A DNA stretch of 64,000 bases, taken from contig NZ_JAUSUH010000001.1 of assembly GCF_030813595.1 (NCBI RefSeq), positions 124,001 to 188,000 of the forward strand, written 5' to 3'. Origin of the DNA: Ancylobacter vacuolatus (GTDB lineage: Bacteria > Pseudomonadota > Alphaproteobacteria > Rhizobiales > Xanthobacteraceae). Positions 18,642 through 29,245 of this stretch are shown here, piece by piece. The position numbers were made by a program, and so were the translations under genes. The notes under the pieces are model-generated. The model saw only the letters and a program-made list of their open reading frames with translations. It was not told where the DNA came from and did not search any database. Position 1 is the stretch's first letter. Every line of letters begins with the position of its first letter.

Positions 18642-20719
18642 TGGCCAAGATCATCGTCGACGACATCGAGCTGGATGTTCCGCCGGAGTTCACGCTGCTC
18701 CAGGCCTGCGAGGCGGCGGGCGCGGAAATCCCGCGCTTCTGCTTCCATGAGCGGCTGTCCATCGCCGGCAATTGCCGCATGTGCCTCGTCGAGGTGAAGG
18801 GCGGTCCCCCCAAGCCCACCGCCAGCTGCGCGATGAATGTGCGCGACCTGCGCCCCGGCCCGAATGGCGAGCCGCCTGTCGTGCTCACCAAGAGCCCGAT
18901 GGTGAAGAAGGCGCGCGAAGGGGTGATGGAGTTCCTGCTCATCAACCACCCGCTCGACTGCCCGATCTGCGACCAGGGCGGCGAATGCGACCTTCAGGAT
19001 CAGGCCATGGCCTATGGCGTGGACACGTCCCGCTATGCCGAGAACAAGCGCGCGGTCGAAGACAAGTATATCGGCCCGCTGATCAAGACCTCGATGACGC
19101 GGTGCATCCAGTGCACCCGCTGCGTGCGATTCACCACCGAGGTGGCGGGCGTGGCCGAGCTCGGCGCCATCGGGCGCGGCGAGGATATGGAGATCACCAC
19201 CTATCTTGAGGCGGCGCTCTCCTCCGAGCTGCAGGGCAATGTCGCCGATCTCTGCCCGGTCGGCGCGCTGACCCAGCGTCCCTATGCCTATCACGCCCGC
19301 CCCTGGGAGCTGTCGAAGACCGAATCCATCGACGTGATGGATGCGGTCGGTTCCAATATCCGCGTCGACACGCGCGGCCGCGAGGTCATGCGCGTCCTGC
19401 CGCGCCTCAATGAAGACGTGAACGAGGAGTGGATCTCCGACAAGACCCGCTACATCTGGGACGGTCTGAAGACCCAGCGCCTCGACCGCCCCTATGTGCG
19501 CGTCGGCGGCAAGCTGCAGCAGGCGAGCTGGCCGCAGGCCTTCGCCGCCATCGCCGAGAAGGTGAAGGGCGTGCCCGGCACCCGCATTGGCGGGCTCATC
19601 GGCGACCTCGCCTCGGTGGAAGAGGCGTTCGCGCTGAAGGCGCTGCTCAGCGCGCTCGGCTCGGCCAACATCGATTGCCGGCAGGACGGGGCGAAGCTCG
19701 ACCCCGCGCTCGGTCGCGCCAGCTATCTGTTCAACGCCACCATTGCCGGCATCGAGCAGGCGGATGCGCTGCTGATCATCGGCTCCAACCCGCGCCTTGA
19801 AGCGAGCGTGCTCAATGCCCGCATCCGCAAGCGCTGGCTGCAGGGAGGCTTCCCGATCGGCCTGATCGGCGAGGCGGTCGACCTGACCTACCCCTATGAC
19901 TATCTCGGCGCCGGTTCCGACACGCTGGCCGACCTGCTCGCCAGTGGCAGCTTCGCCGAAACGCTGAAGGGCGCCAAGCGGCCGCTGATCCTGATCGGGC
20001 AGGGCGCTCTCGCCCGTCCCGACGGCGCGGCGGTTCTGGCGCTGGCGGCCCGCGTGGCGGACGCCGTCGGTGCCGTGGTGGAAGGCTGGAACGGCTTCTC
20101 CGTGCTGCACACGGCCGCTTCCCGCGTCGGCTCGCTCGATATCGGCGCGGTGCCGGGCGAGGGCGGGCTTGACGCGGTGGCGATGACCAATGCCGGCGGA
20201 GCCGACGTGCTGTTCGCGCTCGGCGCCGACGAGATCGACATCGCCCCTGGCGCCTTCGTGGTCTATCTCGGCACCCATGGCGATCGCGGTGCTCATCGCG
20301 CCGACGTGATCCTGCCGGGCGCCGCCTATACCGAGAAGTCGGGCACCTATGTGAACACGGAAGGGCGGGCGCAGATCGCCAACCGCGCCGCCTTCCCGCC
20401 TGGCGAGGCGCGCGAGGACTGGGCGGTGCTGCGCGCGCTGTCCGATGTCGTCGGCCATCGCCTGCCCTTCGACAGCCTGGCGCAGCTGCGCGCGGCGCTC
20501 TATGCGGCGCACCCGCATCTGGCCCGGCTCGATCATGTGGCGCCGGCGGACCCGGCGGCCGTGGCCGCGCTGGCCGCGTCCGGTGGCTCGCCGGCGAGCG
20601 GGCCGTTCCGCGGCGTCGTTACCGATTTCTATCTCACCAATCCGATCGCACGCGCCTCCGCCGTGATGGCTGAATGCTCCGCGCTCGCGTCCAGCCGCCA
20701 CGCGGCGGCGGCCGAGTGA
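18641..20719 (+). CDS. nuoG: NADH-quinone oxidoreductase subunit G
   Basis: NuoG, 692 residues. [2Fe-2S] ligands are Cys34, 45, 48 and 63; the N5 cluster ligands are His103, Cys107, Cys110 and Cys116; and Cys155, 158, 161 and 205 (CIQCTRC then LCPVGAL) bind N4. A molybdopterin-oxidoreductase-like domain follows from about 220, without obvious cofactor. The start at 18641 gives a normal ferredoxin-type N-terminus. Completes the NADH module with NuoE and NuoF. Confidence 0.97.
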   Translation: MAKIIVDDIELDVPPEFTLLQACEAAGAEIPRFCFHERLSIAGNCRMCLVEVKGGPPKPTASCAMNVRDLRPGPNGEPPVVLTKSPMVKKAREGVMEFLLINHPLDCPICDQGGECDLQDQAMAYGVDTSRYAENKRAVEDKYIGPLIKTSMTRCIQCTRCVRFTTEVAGVAELGAIGRGEDMEITTYLEAALSSELQGNVADLCPVGALTQRPYAYHARPWELSKTESIDVMDAVGSNIRVDTRGREVMRVLPRLNEDVNEEWISDKTRYIWDGLKTQRLDRPYVRVGGKLQQASWPQAFAAIAEKVKGVPGTRIGGLIGDLASVEEAFALKALLSALGSANIDCRQDGAKLDPALGRASYLFNATIAGIEQADALLIIGSNPRLEASVLNARIRKRWLQGGFPIGLIGEAVDLTYPYDYLGAGSDTLADLLASGSFAETLKGAKRPLILIGQGALARPDGAAVLALAARVADAVGAVVEGWNGFSVLHTAASRVGSLDIGAVPGEGGLDAVAMTNAGGADVLFALGADEIDIAPGAFVVYLGTHGDRGAHRADVILPGAAYTEKSGTYVNTEGRAQIANRAAFPPGEAREDWAVLRALSDVVGHRLPFDSLAQLRAALYAAHPHLARLDHVAPADPAAVAALAASGGSPASGPFRGVVTDFYLTNPIARASAVMAECSALASSRHAAAAE

Positions 20720-20732
20720 GGGGAGGGAGCAC

Positions 20733-21767
20733 ATGACCGAAACAAGCTGGTTCGACACGCTGATACAGGTGCTCATCATCGTCGCCCAGAGCCTCGCGCT
20801 GCTGGTTGGCCTGCTGATCATCGTCGCCTATGTGCTGCTGGCCGACCGCAAGATCTGGGCGGCGGTGCAGCTGCGGCGCGGCCCCAACGTGGTCGGGCCG
20901 TTCGGCCTGTTCCAGTCCTTCGCCGACCTGCTCAAATTCGTGCTGAAAGAGCCGGTGATCCCGGACGGCGCCAATAAGGGCGTGTTTCTGCTGGCGCCCT
21001 TCGTCACCTGCCTGCTGGCGCTGGCCGCTTGGGCGGTGGTGCCGATCGACGCTGGCTGGGTGGTGGCCGACATCAATGTCGGCGTGCTCTACATCTTCGC
21101 CATTTCTTCGCTCGGCGTGTACGGCACCATCATGGCCGGCTGGGCGTCGAACTCGAAGTACCCCTTCCTGTCGGCGCTGCGCGCGGCAGCGCAGATGGTG
21201 TCCTACGAGGTTTCGATCGGCTTCGTCATCGTCACCGTGCTGCTCTGCGCCGGCTCGCTGAACCTGACCGCCATCGTCGAGGCGCAGAACACGCAATGGG
21301 GCATTCTCGGCTGGTACTGGCTGCCGCTGTTCCCGATGTTCGTGATCTTCTTCATCTCGGCGCTGGCCGAGACCAACCGCCCACCCTTCGATCTGGGCGA
21401 AGCGGAATCGGAGCTGGTCGCCGGCTTCATGGTGGAGTACGGCTCCACCCCGTACATGATGTTCATGCTCGGCGAGTATGTGGCGATCATGACCATGTGC
21501 GCGCTGACCACCATCCTGTTCATGGGCGGCTGGCTGCCGCCGGTGCCGGTGGCGCCGTTCACCTGGGTGCCGGGCATCATCTGGTTCCTGCTCAAGGTGC
21601 TGCTGGTGTTCTTCATGTTCGCCATGGTGAAGGCGATGGTTCCGCGCTACCGCTACGACCAGCTCATGCGCCTCGGCTGGAAGGTGTTCCTGCCGATCTC
21701 GCTGGCGATGGTGGTGATCGTGGCCTCCGTGCTCCACTTCAGCGGCCTGTCGGCGGCGGGGGGATGA
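20733..21767 (+). CDS. nuoH: NADH-quinone oxidoreductase subunit H
   Basis: NuoH, 344 residues, eight or nine membrane helices, forming the quinone chamber and first proton path. Signatures seen are [20 protein letters not shown] and [20 protein letters not shown], plus [14 protein letters not shown] near the C-terminus. GGGAGGGAGC precedes the ATG. Confidence 0.98.
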   Translation: MTETSWFDTLIQVLIIVAQSLALLVGLLIIVAYVLLADRKIWAAVQLRRGPNVVGPFGLFQSFADLLKFVLKEPVIPDGANKGVFLLAPFVTCLLALAAWAVVPIDAGWVVADINVGVLYIFAISSLGVYGTIMAGWASNSKYPFLSALRAAAQMVSYEVSIGFVIVTVLLCAGSLNLTAIVEAQNTQWGILGWYWLPLFPMFVIFFISALAETNRPPFDLGEAESELVAGFMVEYGSTPYMMFMLGEYVAIMTMCALTTILFMGGWLPPVPVAPFTWVPGIIWFLLKVLLVFFMFAMVKAMVPRYRYDQLMRLGWKVFLPISLAMVVIVASVLHFSGLSAAGG

Positions 21768-21768
21768 G

Positions 21769-22032
21769 ATGGATGAGGGCACGCTCCAGGCCCTGATGGA
21801 AGCGTCCGCCGTCGGTTGGGCGGGGGCGGCTGCGGGTGCGATTTTCGGCGCACTCGAATGGTTCATTCTGCCGGGGGTCGTCGAAACGTCGATCCGTGGT
21901 TCCAAGGAGGCCCGCAAGCTGAATCCTGACCAGCTGGCGGGAGTGATTTCGTGGTGGAAGACCGTGATCCGTGTCTTTGCCGTTTCGATGCCGCTGGTGG
22001 GCTTCGGCCTTGCCGCGGCCATGGCCGATTGA
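21769..22032 (+). CDS. Small two-helix membrane protein inside the nuo operon
   Basis: Predicted protein of 87 residues whose ATG lies one base after the nuoH stop. Two hydrophobic segments are apparent, about residues 14-36 ([20 protein letters not shown]) and 66-85 ([20 protein letters not shown]), separated by a charged loop [15 protein letters not shown]. It ends 10 bases before nuoI. No known complex I subunit matches it to my knowledge, and I recognise no family. Tight packing between nuoH and nuoI suggests co-translation and possible association with the membrane arm. Confidence 0.8.
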   Translation: MDEGTLQALMEASAVGWAGAAAGAIFGALEWFILPGVVETSIRGSKEARKLNPDQLAGVISWWKTVIRVFAVSMPLVGFGLAAAMAD

Positions 22033-22042
22033 GGAGAGCGAC

Positions 22043-22531
22043 ATGAGATTGGATCTGGCCGCACGCCAGCTGCTGCTCACCGAGTTCGTCTCGGCGTTCT
22101 TCCTGGCGATGCGCTATTTCTTCAAGCCGAAGGCGACGATCAACTATCCCTTCGAGAAGAACCCGGTGTCGCCGCGCTTTCGGGGCGAGCATGCGCTGCG
22201 CCGCTATCCCAACGGGGAAGAGCGCTGCATCGCCTGCAAGCTGTGCGAGGCGATCTGCCCGGCGCAGGCCATCACCATCGAGGCCGGCCCGCGCCGCAAT
22301 GACGGCACCCGCCGCACCACCCGTTACGACATCGACATGGTGAAGTGCATCTATTGCGGCTTCTGCCAGGAAGCCTGCCCGGTCGATGCCATCGTCGAGG
22401 GGCCGAATTTCGAATTCGCCACCGAGACGCGCGAAGAACTGTACTACGACAAGGCCAAGCTGCTCGCGAATGGCGACCGCTGGGAGCGCGAGATCGCGCG
22501 CAACATGGCGCTGGACGCGCCGTACCGTTGA
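22043..22531 (+). CDS. nuoI: NADH-quinone oxidoreductase subunit I
   Basis: NuoI, 162 residues, ferredoxin-like subunit with two [4Fe-4S] clusters (N6a, N6b). Both CxxCxxCxxxCP motifs are intact: [12 protein letters not shown] and [12 protein letters not shown]. The start at 22043 is preceded by GAGGAGAGCG. It ends with [10 protein letters not shown], the usual alphaproteobacterial C-terminus. Confidence 0.98.
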   Translation: MRLDLAARQLLLTEFVSAFFLAMRYFFKPKATINYPFEKNPVSPRFRGEHALRRYPNGEERCIACKLCEAICPAQAITIEAGPRRNDGTRRTTRYDIDMVKCIYCGFCQEACPVDAIVEGPNFEFATETREELYYDKAKLLANGDRWEREIARNMALDAPYR

Positions 22532-22640
22532 GCGCGCAGGGGGCTGGGAACGTGAAGACCGAAACGATACGGGCCGCCAAGGCCCTTCGCGCCGCGACCG
22601 CCGGGATGGCGGGCGCCGGTTTGACTGGGGGGTGCCGGGC

Positions 22641-23246
22641 ATGAGCCTCGCCGCGCTGTTCTTCTATCTCTTCGCCGGGGTCGCCGTGGCCTCGGCCTTC
22701 ATGGTCATCTCGTCGCGGAACCCGGTCCATTCGGTGCTGTTCCTGATCCTGACCTTCGTCAACGCGTCGGGCCTGTTCATCCTGATCGGCGCCGAGTACA
22801 TCGCGATGCTGCTCATCGTGGTCTATGTCGGCGCGGTGGCGGTGCTGTTCCTGTTCGTGGTGATGATGCTCGACGTCGATTTCGTCGAGCTGCGCCAGGG
22901 CTTCCTGCAATATCTGCCGGTCGGCGTGCTGGTGGGGATGGTCTTCCTCGCCGAGCTGGTGCTGGTGGTCGGCTCCTGGACCTTCGGCGCGGGTGTCACC
23001 GGCGCTGTCACCTCGGCCGCGCCCGAGGTGTCGAACGCCGTGGCGATCGGCCGGGTGCTGTACACGGACTATGTCTATTTCTTCCAGGCGGCGGGCTTCA
23101 TCCTGCTGGTCGCCATGATCGGTGCCATCGTGCTGACGCTCCGCCACAAGGAGAACGTCAAGCGCCAGAGCATCCCGGTCCAGAATGCGCGCACCAAGGC
23201 GATGGCGATCGACGTCGTCAAGGTGCCTTCCGGCAAGGGGCTCTGA
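22641..23246 (+). CDS. nuoJ: NADH-quinone oxidoreductase subunit J
   Basis: NuoJ, 201 residues, five membrane helices. ISSRNPVHSVLFLILTFVN near the start and AEYIAMLLIVVYVGAVAVLF in the third helix (the pi-bulge helix of complex I) are diagnostic. The gap from nuoI is 109 bases, the longest inside the operon. I chose ATG 22641 over upstream starts that lie within nuoI in another frame. Confidence 0.96.
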   Translation: MSLAALFFYLFAGVAVASAFMVISSRNPVHSVLFLILTFVNASGLFILIGAEYIAMLLIVVYVGAVAVLFLFVVMMLDVDFVELRQGFLQYLPVGVLVGMVFLAELVLVVGSWTFGAGVTGAVTSAAPEVSNAVAIGRVLYTDYVYFFQAAGFILLVAMIGAIVLTLRHKENVKRQSIPVQNARTKAMAIDVVKVPSGKGL

Positions 23247-23249
23247 GCC

Positions 23250-23558
23250 ATGGCGATCGGCCTTCCGCACTATCTGACCGTCGCGGCGATCCTGTTCACG
23301 CTCGGCACGCTCGGCATCTTCCTCAACCGGAAGAACGTCATCGTCATCCTGATGTCGGTGGAGCTCATCCTGCTGGCGGTGAACATCAACCTCGTCGCCT
23401 TCTCGATTTTCCTCGGCAACATCGTCGGACAGGTCTTTGCCCTGTTCGTCCTGACGGTCGCCGCCGCCGAGGCCGCCATCGGTCTCGCCATCCTCGTGGT
23501 GTTCTACCGCAATCGCGGGTCGATCGCCGTCGAGGACATCAACACCATGAAGGGCTGA
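23250..23558 (+). CDS. nuoK: NADH-quinone oxidoreductase subunit K
   Basis: NuoK, 102 residues, three membrane helices with the two conserved glutamates: in [18 protein letters not shown] (helix 2) and in [15 protein letters not shown]. It links NuoJ and NuoN in the proton path. Starts three bases after nuoJ. Confidence 0.98.
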   Translation: MAIGLPHYLTVAAILFTLGTLGIFLNRKNVIVILMSVELILLAVNINLVAFSIFLGNIVGQVFALFVLTVAAAEAAIGLAILVVFYRNRGSIAVEDINTMKG

Positions 23559-23568
23559 GCGGGCATTC

Positions 23569-25500
23569 ATGTACCAGGCGATCGTATTTCTCCCCCTCGT
23601 CGGCTTCCTCATCGCCGGCCTGTTCGGCCGGCTGATCGGCGCACGCGCCTCGGAGCTGGTCACGACCGGGCTGCTCGTCATCTCCGCCTTCTTCGCGTGG
23701 ATCGTGTTCTTCCAGACCGCCTTTGGCGGCCATGATGGCACTGTCGAGCTGTTCACCTGGATGGCGTCGGGCAAGCTCGACGTCACCTGGGCGATCCGCG
23801 TCGACACGCTCACCGCTGTCATGCTGATCCTCGTGACCACGGTGTCCTCACTCGTGCACCTGTACTCCATGGGGTACATGCACGAGGACCCGAGCCGGCC
23901 GCGCTTCTTCGCCTATCTCTCGCTGTTCACCTTCGCCATGCTGATGCTGGTGACCAGCGACAACCTCGTGCAGCTGTTCTTCGGCTGGGAGGGGGTGGGC
24001 CTGGCGTCCTATCTGCTGATCGGCTTCTGGTACGACAAGCCGTCGGCCTGCGCGGCGGCTATGAAGGCCTTCATCGTCAACCGCGTCGGGGATTTCGGCT
24101 TCGCGCTCGGCATCTTCGCCATCTACCTGATGACCGGCTCGGTCGCCTTCGAGCAGGTCTTCGCCGCCGCTCCCTCGCTGATGGACAAGAACATCCTGTT
24201 CCTCGGCCATGAGTGGCACGCGCCGACGGTGATCTGCCTGCTGCTGTTCATTGGCGCCATGGGCAAGTCGGCGCAGCTCGGCCTGCACACCTGGCTGCCG
24301 GACGCGATGGAAGGCCCGACCCCGGTCTCCGCCCTCATTCACGCCGCGACCATGGTGACGGCCGGCGTGTTCATGGTGGCGCGCATGTCGCCGCTGTTCG
24401 AACTGTCCCCGATCGCGCTCAACGTCGTGCTGTTCGTCGGCGCCTCCACCGCCTTCTTCGCGGCGACGATCGGCTGCGTGCAGAACGACATCAAGCGGGT
24501 GATCGCCTATTCCACCTGCTCGCAGCTCGGCTACATGTTCACCGCGCTGGGCACCGGCGCCTATTCGGTGGGCGTGTTCCACCTGCTGACGCACGGCTTC
24601 TTCAAGGCGCTGCTGTTCCTGGCGGCCGGCTCGGTCATCACCGCGATGCACCATGAGCAGGACATGCGCCACATGGGCGGCCTGTGGCGGAAGATTCCGT
24701 TCACCTACGCCACCATGCTGATCGGCGGCCTGGCGCTGACGGGCTTCCCCTTCACGTCAGGCTATTTCTCCAAGGACGCGATCATCGAGACCGCCTTTGT
24801 CAGCCACAGCCCCTTCGCCACCTATGCCTGGGTGATGACGGTGGCGGCGGCGGCGCTCACCGCCTTCTACACCTGGCGGCAGATGTTCATGACCTTCCAC
24901 GGCAAGACGCGCGCGGACCACCACACCTTCGACCATGCGCATGAATCGCCGCTGACCATGCTGATCCCGCTGGGCGTGCTTTCATTCGGCGCGCTCTTCG
25001 CCGGCATGATCCTCTACCCCTATTTCGTCGGGCACGATGTGGATCACTTCTTCCGGGAGTCGATCTTCATGGCCTCGGACAACAAGATCCTCGAAGAGAT
25101 GCACCACATCCCCTTCTGGGCGAAATGGGCCCCGACGGTGATGATGGCGATCGGCTTTGCCTTCGCCTACTGGATGTACATCGCCAACACCGCTGTTCCC
25201 AAGGCGCTCGCGAAGCAGAACGACGTGCTGTACCGCTTCTTGCTCAACAAGTGGTATTTCGACGAGCTCTATGACTTCCTGTTCGTCCGGCCGACCCTGT
25301 GGCTCGGCAACTTCCTGTGGAAGCAGGGCGACGTGCGGGTCATTGACGGCTACGGCCCGAACGGCGTCTCAGCCCGCGTCATCGACGTGACCAACCGCGT
25401 CGTACGCCTGCAGACCGGCTATCTCTACCACTATGCGTTCGTGATGCTGGTGGGTGTCGCAGCCTTCATCACCTGGTTCATGTTCGGGGGCGCGCACTGA
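23569..25500 (+). CDS. nuoL: NADH-quinone oxidoreductase subunit L
   Basis: NuoL, 643 residues, the distal antiporter-like proton pump with the long lateral helix at its C-terminus. [19 protein letters not shown] and [20 protein letters not shown] hold the key Glu/Lys elements; the repeat family typical of Mrp antiporters is evident. The TGA overlaps the nuoM ATG by one base. Confidence 0.98.
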   Translation: MYQAIVFLPLVGFLIAGLFGRLIGARASELVTTGLLVISAFFAWIVFFQTAFGGHDGTVELFTWMASGKLDVTWAIRVDTLTAVMLILVTTVSSLVHLYSMGYMHEDPSRPRFFAYLSLFTFAMLMLVTSDNLVQLFFGWEGVGLASYLLIGFWYDKPSACAAAMKAFIVNRVGDFGFALGIFAIYLMTGSVAFEQVFAAAPSLMDKNILFLGHEWHAPTVICLLLFIGAMGKSAQLGLHTWLPDAMEGPTPVSALIHAATMVTAGVFMVARMSPLFELSPIALNVVLFVGASTAFFAATIGCVQNDIKRVIAYSTCSQLGYMFTALGTGAYSVGVFHLLTHGFFKALLFLAAGSVITAMHHEQDMRHMGGLWRKIPFTYATMLIGGLALTGFPFTSGYFSKDAIIETAFVSHSPFATYAWVMTVAAAALTAFYTWRQMFMTFHGKTRADHHTFDHAHESPLTMLIPLGVLSFGALFAGMILYPYFVGHDVDHFFRESIFMASDNKILEEMHHIPFWAKWAPTVMMAIGFAFAYWMYIANTAVPKALAKQNDVLYRFLLNKWYFDELYDFLFVRPTLWLGNFLWKQGDVRVIDGYGPNGVSARVIDVTNRVVRLQTGYLYHYAFVMLVGVAAFITWFMFGGAH

Positions 25501-27014
25501 TGTACGACTGGCCCATTCTCTCCGTCGTCACCTTCCTGCCGCTGGTCGGCGCGCTGCTGATCGTGCTGATGATCCGCGGCGACGACGAGGTGGCCAAGCG
25601 CAACGCCCGCTGGGTGGCGCTGTGGGCGACCCTTGTCACCTTCGTCATCTCGCTGCTGCTGCTGTTCGGCTTCGACCCGTCGAATCCGGACTTCCAGTTC
25701 GTCGAGTACCAGGCCTGGCTCGGCGATGTCGCTGCCTACCGGATGGGCGTCGACGGCATTTCGCTGCCCTTCGTGCTGCTGACCACGCTCTTGATGCCGA
25801 TGTGCATTCTCGCGAGCTGGGACGCGATCCAGCACCGCGTGAAGGAGTACATGATCTGCTTCCTGGTGCTCGAAACACTGATGATCGGCACCTTCTCCGT
25901 CCTCGACCTGCTGCTGTTCTACTTCTTCTTCGAAGGCGGCCTGATCCCGATGTTCCTCATCATCGGCATCTGGGGGCATGGGCGTAAGGTCTACGCCGCG
26001 TTCAAGTTCTTCCTCTACACGCTGGCCGGCTCGGTGCTGATGATGCTCGCCATCATGGCCATTTACTGGCAGGCGGGCACCACCGACATCGCCGTGCTGC
26101 TGAAGCATGATTTCCCGGAGGGCATGCAGTACTGGCTCTGGATCGCCTTCTTCGCCTCCTTCGCGGTGAAGATGCCGATGTGGCCGGTGCATACCTGGCT
26201 GCCCGACGCGCATGTCGAGGCGCCGACGGCGGGTTCGGTGATCCTGGCGGCGATCATGCTGAAGATGGGCGGCTACGGCCTGCTGCGCTTCTCGCTGCCC
26301 ATGTTCCCCGACGCCTCGGCCTATTTCGCGCCCTTCGTCTTCACCCTCTCGGTGATCGCGATAATCTACACCTCTCTGGTCGCGCTGCGGCAGGAGGACA
26401 TGAAGAAGCTGATCGCCTATTCCTCCATCGCCCATATGGGCTATGTGACGATGGGCATCTTCACCCTGACCCAGGAAGGCATCCAGGGGGCGGTGTTCCA
26501 GATGGTCAGCCACGGCTTCGTGTCGGGCGCGCTGTTCCTGTGTGTGGGCGTGCTCTATGACCGCATGCACACCCGCGAGATCGCGGCCTATGGCGGCCTC
26601 GTCTTCCGCATGCCGGTCTACGCCACGCTGTTCATGGTGTTCACCATGGCCAATGTCGGCCTGCCGGGCACGTCGGGCTTCATCGGCGAGTTCCTGACCC
26701 TGCTGGCCGCCTTCGGGCGCAATACCTGGGTGGCCTTCCTCGCCACAACAGGCGTCATCCTTTCCGCCGCCTATGCGCTCTGGCTCTACCGCCGGGTCGT
26801 ATTCGGCGCGCTGGAGAAGGAAAGCCTGAAGAACATCCGGGACGTGAACCCGCGCGAACTGGCCACGCTCGTTCCGCTGCTGTTCCTCACCATCCTGTTC
26901 GGCGTCTGGCCGCAGCCGATCCTCGACGCCTGCAATGTCGCGGTGAACGCGATCGTCGCGCGCGCTGATGTTGCGGCCGGCGCCATCAAGGCCGCCGCGC
27001 TGGTGCTGCCTTGA
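25500..27014 (+). CDS. nuoM: NADH-quinone oxidoreductase subunit M
   Basis: NuoM, 504 residues, second antiporter-like subunit: [18 protein letters not shown] carries the essential Glu and [20 protein letters not shown] the broken helix with conserved Pro. Translationally coupled to nuoL through the shared base at 25500. Followed by nuoN after 31 bases. Confidence 0.98.
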   Translation: MYDWPILSVVTFLPLVGALLIVLMIRGDDEVAKRNARWVALWATLVTFVISLLLLFGFDPSNPDFQFVEYQAWLGDVAAYRMGVDGISLPFVLLTTLLMPMCILASWDAIQHRVKEYMICFLVLETLMIGTFSVLDLLLFYFFFEGGLIPMFLIIGIWGHGRKVYAAFKFFLYTLAGSVLMMLAIMAIYWQAGTTDIAVLLKHDFPEGMQYWLWIAFFASFAVKMPMWPVHTWLPDAHVEAPTAGSVILAAIMLKMGGYGLLRFSLPMFPDASAYFAPFVFTLSVIAIIYTSLVALRQEDMKKLIAYSSIAHMGYVTMGIFTLTQEGIQGAVFQMVSHGFVSGALFLCVGVLYDRMHTREIAAYGGLVFRMPVYATLFMVFTMANVGLPGTSGFIGEFLTLLAAFGRNTWVAFLATTGVILSAAYALWLYRRVVFGALEKESLKNIRDVNPRELATLVPLLFLTILFGVWPQPILDACNVAVNAIVARADVAAGAIKAAALVLP

Positions 27015-27045
27015 TCCGACACATGACCATCGCGGAGCCCGTTCA

Positions 27046-28473
27046 ATGACCCTCACCCTCGCCGCGCTCGGCCCCGCGCTGCCCGAACTGCTGCTGGCCT
27101 TCTCCGCCCTGGCGCTGCTGATGTTCGGCGCCTTCGTCGGCCCGAAGTCGACCGATACGGTGAACGGGCTGGCGCTGGCCGCCCTGTTCGCGGCGCTGGT
27201 GCTGGTCCTGCTGGGCCCGACCGACGCCACGCTGTTCAACGGCGCGTTCCATGTCGACGCCTTCGGCCGCTTCATGAAGGTGCTGGCGCTGCTCGGCGCG
27301 GGCGGCACGCTGGCGATGTCGGTGGACTGGCTGAAGGCGGAGAAGCAGGATCGCTTCGAATACCCGATCCTGGTGCTGCTCTCCACGCTTGGCATGATGA
27401 TGCTGATCTCGGCCGGCGACCTGATCGCGCTCTATATGGGCCTCGAACTGATGAGCCTGGCGCTCTATGTGATCGCGGCCAATAACCGCGATTCCGTGCG
27501 CTCCACCGAGGCCGGCCTGAAGTATTTCGTGCTCGGCGCGCTGTCCTCCGGCATGCTGCTCTACGGCGCCTCGCTGATCTACGGCTTCACCGGCTCGGTG
27601 AATTTCGCCCAGATTGCAGAGGCCGCCCGCGAGCCCTCGCTGGGGCTGATCTTCGGCATCGTCTTCATGTTCGCCGGCCTGTGCTTCAAGGTGTCGGCCG
27701 TGCCGTTCCACATGTGGACGCCGGATGTCTATGAAGGCGCCCCGGCGCCGGTGACGGCGTTCTTCGCCTCGGCGCCGAAAGTGGCGGCGATGGCGGTGTT
27801 CGTGCGCTTCGCCATGGAGGCGCTGCCCAACGTTACCCACCAGTGGCAGCAGATCATCGTCTTCGTCTCCATCGCCTCAATGGCGCTGGGCTCGTTTGGC
27901 GCCATCGGCCAGCGCAATTTCAAGCGCCTGATGGCCTATTCCTCGATCGGCCATATGGGATTCGCGCTGGTCGGCCTCGCCGCCGGCACCGAGCAGGGCG
28001 TCCAGGGCGTGCTGGTCTACATGGCCATCTATATGGCGATGACGCTCGGCACCTTCGCCTGCATCCTGTCGATGCGGCGCAAGGACGGCATGGTCGAGAC
28101 CTATGACGATCTGGCCGGCCTCGCCCACACCAGCCCGGTGAAGGCATTCATGCTAGCGGTGCTGATGTTCTCGCTGGCCGGCATTCCGCCGCTGGCCGGG
28201 TTCCTGGCCAAGTACTACGTGTTCCTTGCCGCCATCGAGTCCGGGCTGTATGCGCTCGCCGTCATCGGCGTGCTCACGAGCGTGGTCGGCGCGTTCTACT
28301 ATCTGCGCATCGTCAAGATCATGTATTTCGACGAGCCGGCGGCGCCCTTCGAGCCGATGCGCTCGGAGCCGCGGGTGGTGCTTGCCGTGTCCGGCACCTT
28401 CACCCTGCTGTTCTTCCTCTACCCGGCGCCGCTGATCACGGCGGCGGCTGTGGCGGCCCGGGCGCTCTTCTGA
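27046..28473 (+). CDS. nuoN: NADH-quinone oxidoreductase subunit N
   Basis: NuoN, 475 residues, third antiporter-like pump. [20 protein letters not shown] and [20 protein letters not shown] are family motifs. The ATG at 27046 gives [14 protein letters not shown]; upstream in-frame codons lie inside the nuoM tail. It is the last nuo gene, with birA starting two bases after its stop, so transcription likely continues. Confidence 0.97.
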   Translation: MTLTLAALGPALPELLLAFSALALLMFGAFVGPKSTDTVNGLALAALFAALVLVLLGPTDATLFNGAFHVDAFGRFMKVLALLGAGGTLAMSVDWLKAEKQDRFEYPILVLLSTLGMMMLISAGDLIALYMGLELMSLALYVIAANNRDSVRSTEAGLKYFVLGALSSGMLLYGASLIYGFTGSVNFAQIAEAAREPSLGLIFGIVFMFAGLCFKVSAVPFHMWTPDVYEGAPAPVTAFFASAPKVAAMAVFVRFAMEALPNVTHQWQQIIVFVSIASMALGSFGAIGQRNFKRLMAYSSIGHMGFALVGLAAGTEQGVQGVLVYMAIYMAMTLGTFACILSMRRKDGMVETYDDLAGLAHTSPVKAFMLAVLMFSLAGIPPLAGFLAKYYVFLAAIESGLYALAVIGVLTSVVGAFYYLRIVKIMYFDEPAAPFEPMRSEPRVVLAVSGTFTLLFFLYPAPLITAAAVAARALF

Positions 28474-28475
28474 GA

Positions 28476-29234
28476 ATGGCGCCCACGCCGGTCGCCACGC
28501 CGGTCGTCCGTTTCGATACGGTCGGTTCGACCAATGAGGCCGCGCTCGCCCGGGCGGGCGGCGGCCTGGCTCCGTGCTGGTTCGTCGCCGTGCGACAGAC
28601 CGGCGGGCGCGGCCGGCGCGGCCGGCCCTGGGCCTCGGAACCCGGCAATCTCTATGCCTCGCTGCTGCTGGTGGATGCCGGCCCGGTGGCGCGCCAGCCG
28701 GAGCTGTGCTTCGTCGCCGCTCTGGCACTTTATGATGCCGTGCGCGCCGTTACCGGCATCGACCCCTTGCGCATCGGCCTGAAATGGCCGAACGACGTGA
28801 TGATCGACGGTGCGAAGCTCGCCGGCATCCTGCTTGAGGGGGCCGTGCCGCCGGGTGGCCGGGCGGCGACGGTGATTGGCTTCGGGGTCAATTGCGCGCA
28901 CCATCCGTCCGACACGCCCTATCCGACGACGGATCTGGCCGCATCAGGCTATCCGACCGACCCGCCCGCCCTGCTCGCCGCGCTTGACGCGGCGATGGGC
29001 GAGTGGCTTGCCGAATGGGAGCGCGGCGCGGGATTTGCCCGTATCCGCGACGCTTGGCTGCGCCGGGCGACCGGCCTTGGCAAGGCCGTGACCGCGAGGC
29101 TTGGCAGCCGCGAGGTCGAGGGAGTATTCGAGGCACTCGACTTCTCGGGTGCCATGGTGCTGCGCCGTACCGACGGCGTGCGCGAGACGATCAGCGCCGG
29201 CGACGTGTTTCCCACGTCCGCCGCGCCAGTGTGA
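28476..29234 (+). CDS. birA: Biotin--[acetyl-CoA-carboxylase] ligase
   Basis: Biotin protein ligase, 252 residues, that biotinylates the carrier of acetyl-CoA carboxylase through biotinyl-AMP. GRGRRGRPWASEPGNLY holds the biotin/ATP-binding loop and GLKWPNDVMIDGAKLAGIL the catalytic Lys region. The N-terminal DNA-binding domain of bifunctional BirA is absent, so it is a class I ligase and not a repressor. Two bases separate it from nuoN. Confidence 0.95.
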   Translation: MAPTPVATPVVRFDTVGSTNEAALARAGGGLAPCWFVAVRQTGGRGRRGRPWASEPGNLYASLLLVDAGPVARQPELCFVAALALYDAVRAVTGIDPLRIGLKWPNDVMIDGAKLAGILLEGAVPPGGRAATVIGFGVNCAHHPSDTPYPTTDLAASGYPTDPPALLAALDAAMGEWLAEWERGAGFARIRDAWLRRATGLGKAVTARLGSREVEGVFEALDFSGAMVLRRTDGVRETISAGDVFPTSAAPV

Positions 29235-29245
29235 AAGGCAGGAAT

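Noticed and set aside
18170-20821. An 883-codon open frame opposite the pentapeptide gene and nuoG
   Set aside because: Shadow frame of high-GC coding sequence, with no ribosome-binding site or known motif.
22552-22644. A 30-codon ORF starting GTG between nuoI and nuoJ
   Set aside because: No good ribosome-binding site, overlaps nuoJ, and the sequence is Ala/Gly-rich with no conserved feature visible. The 109-base gap may simply be untranslated.
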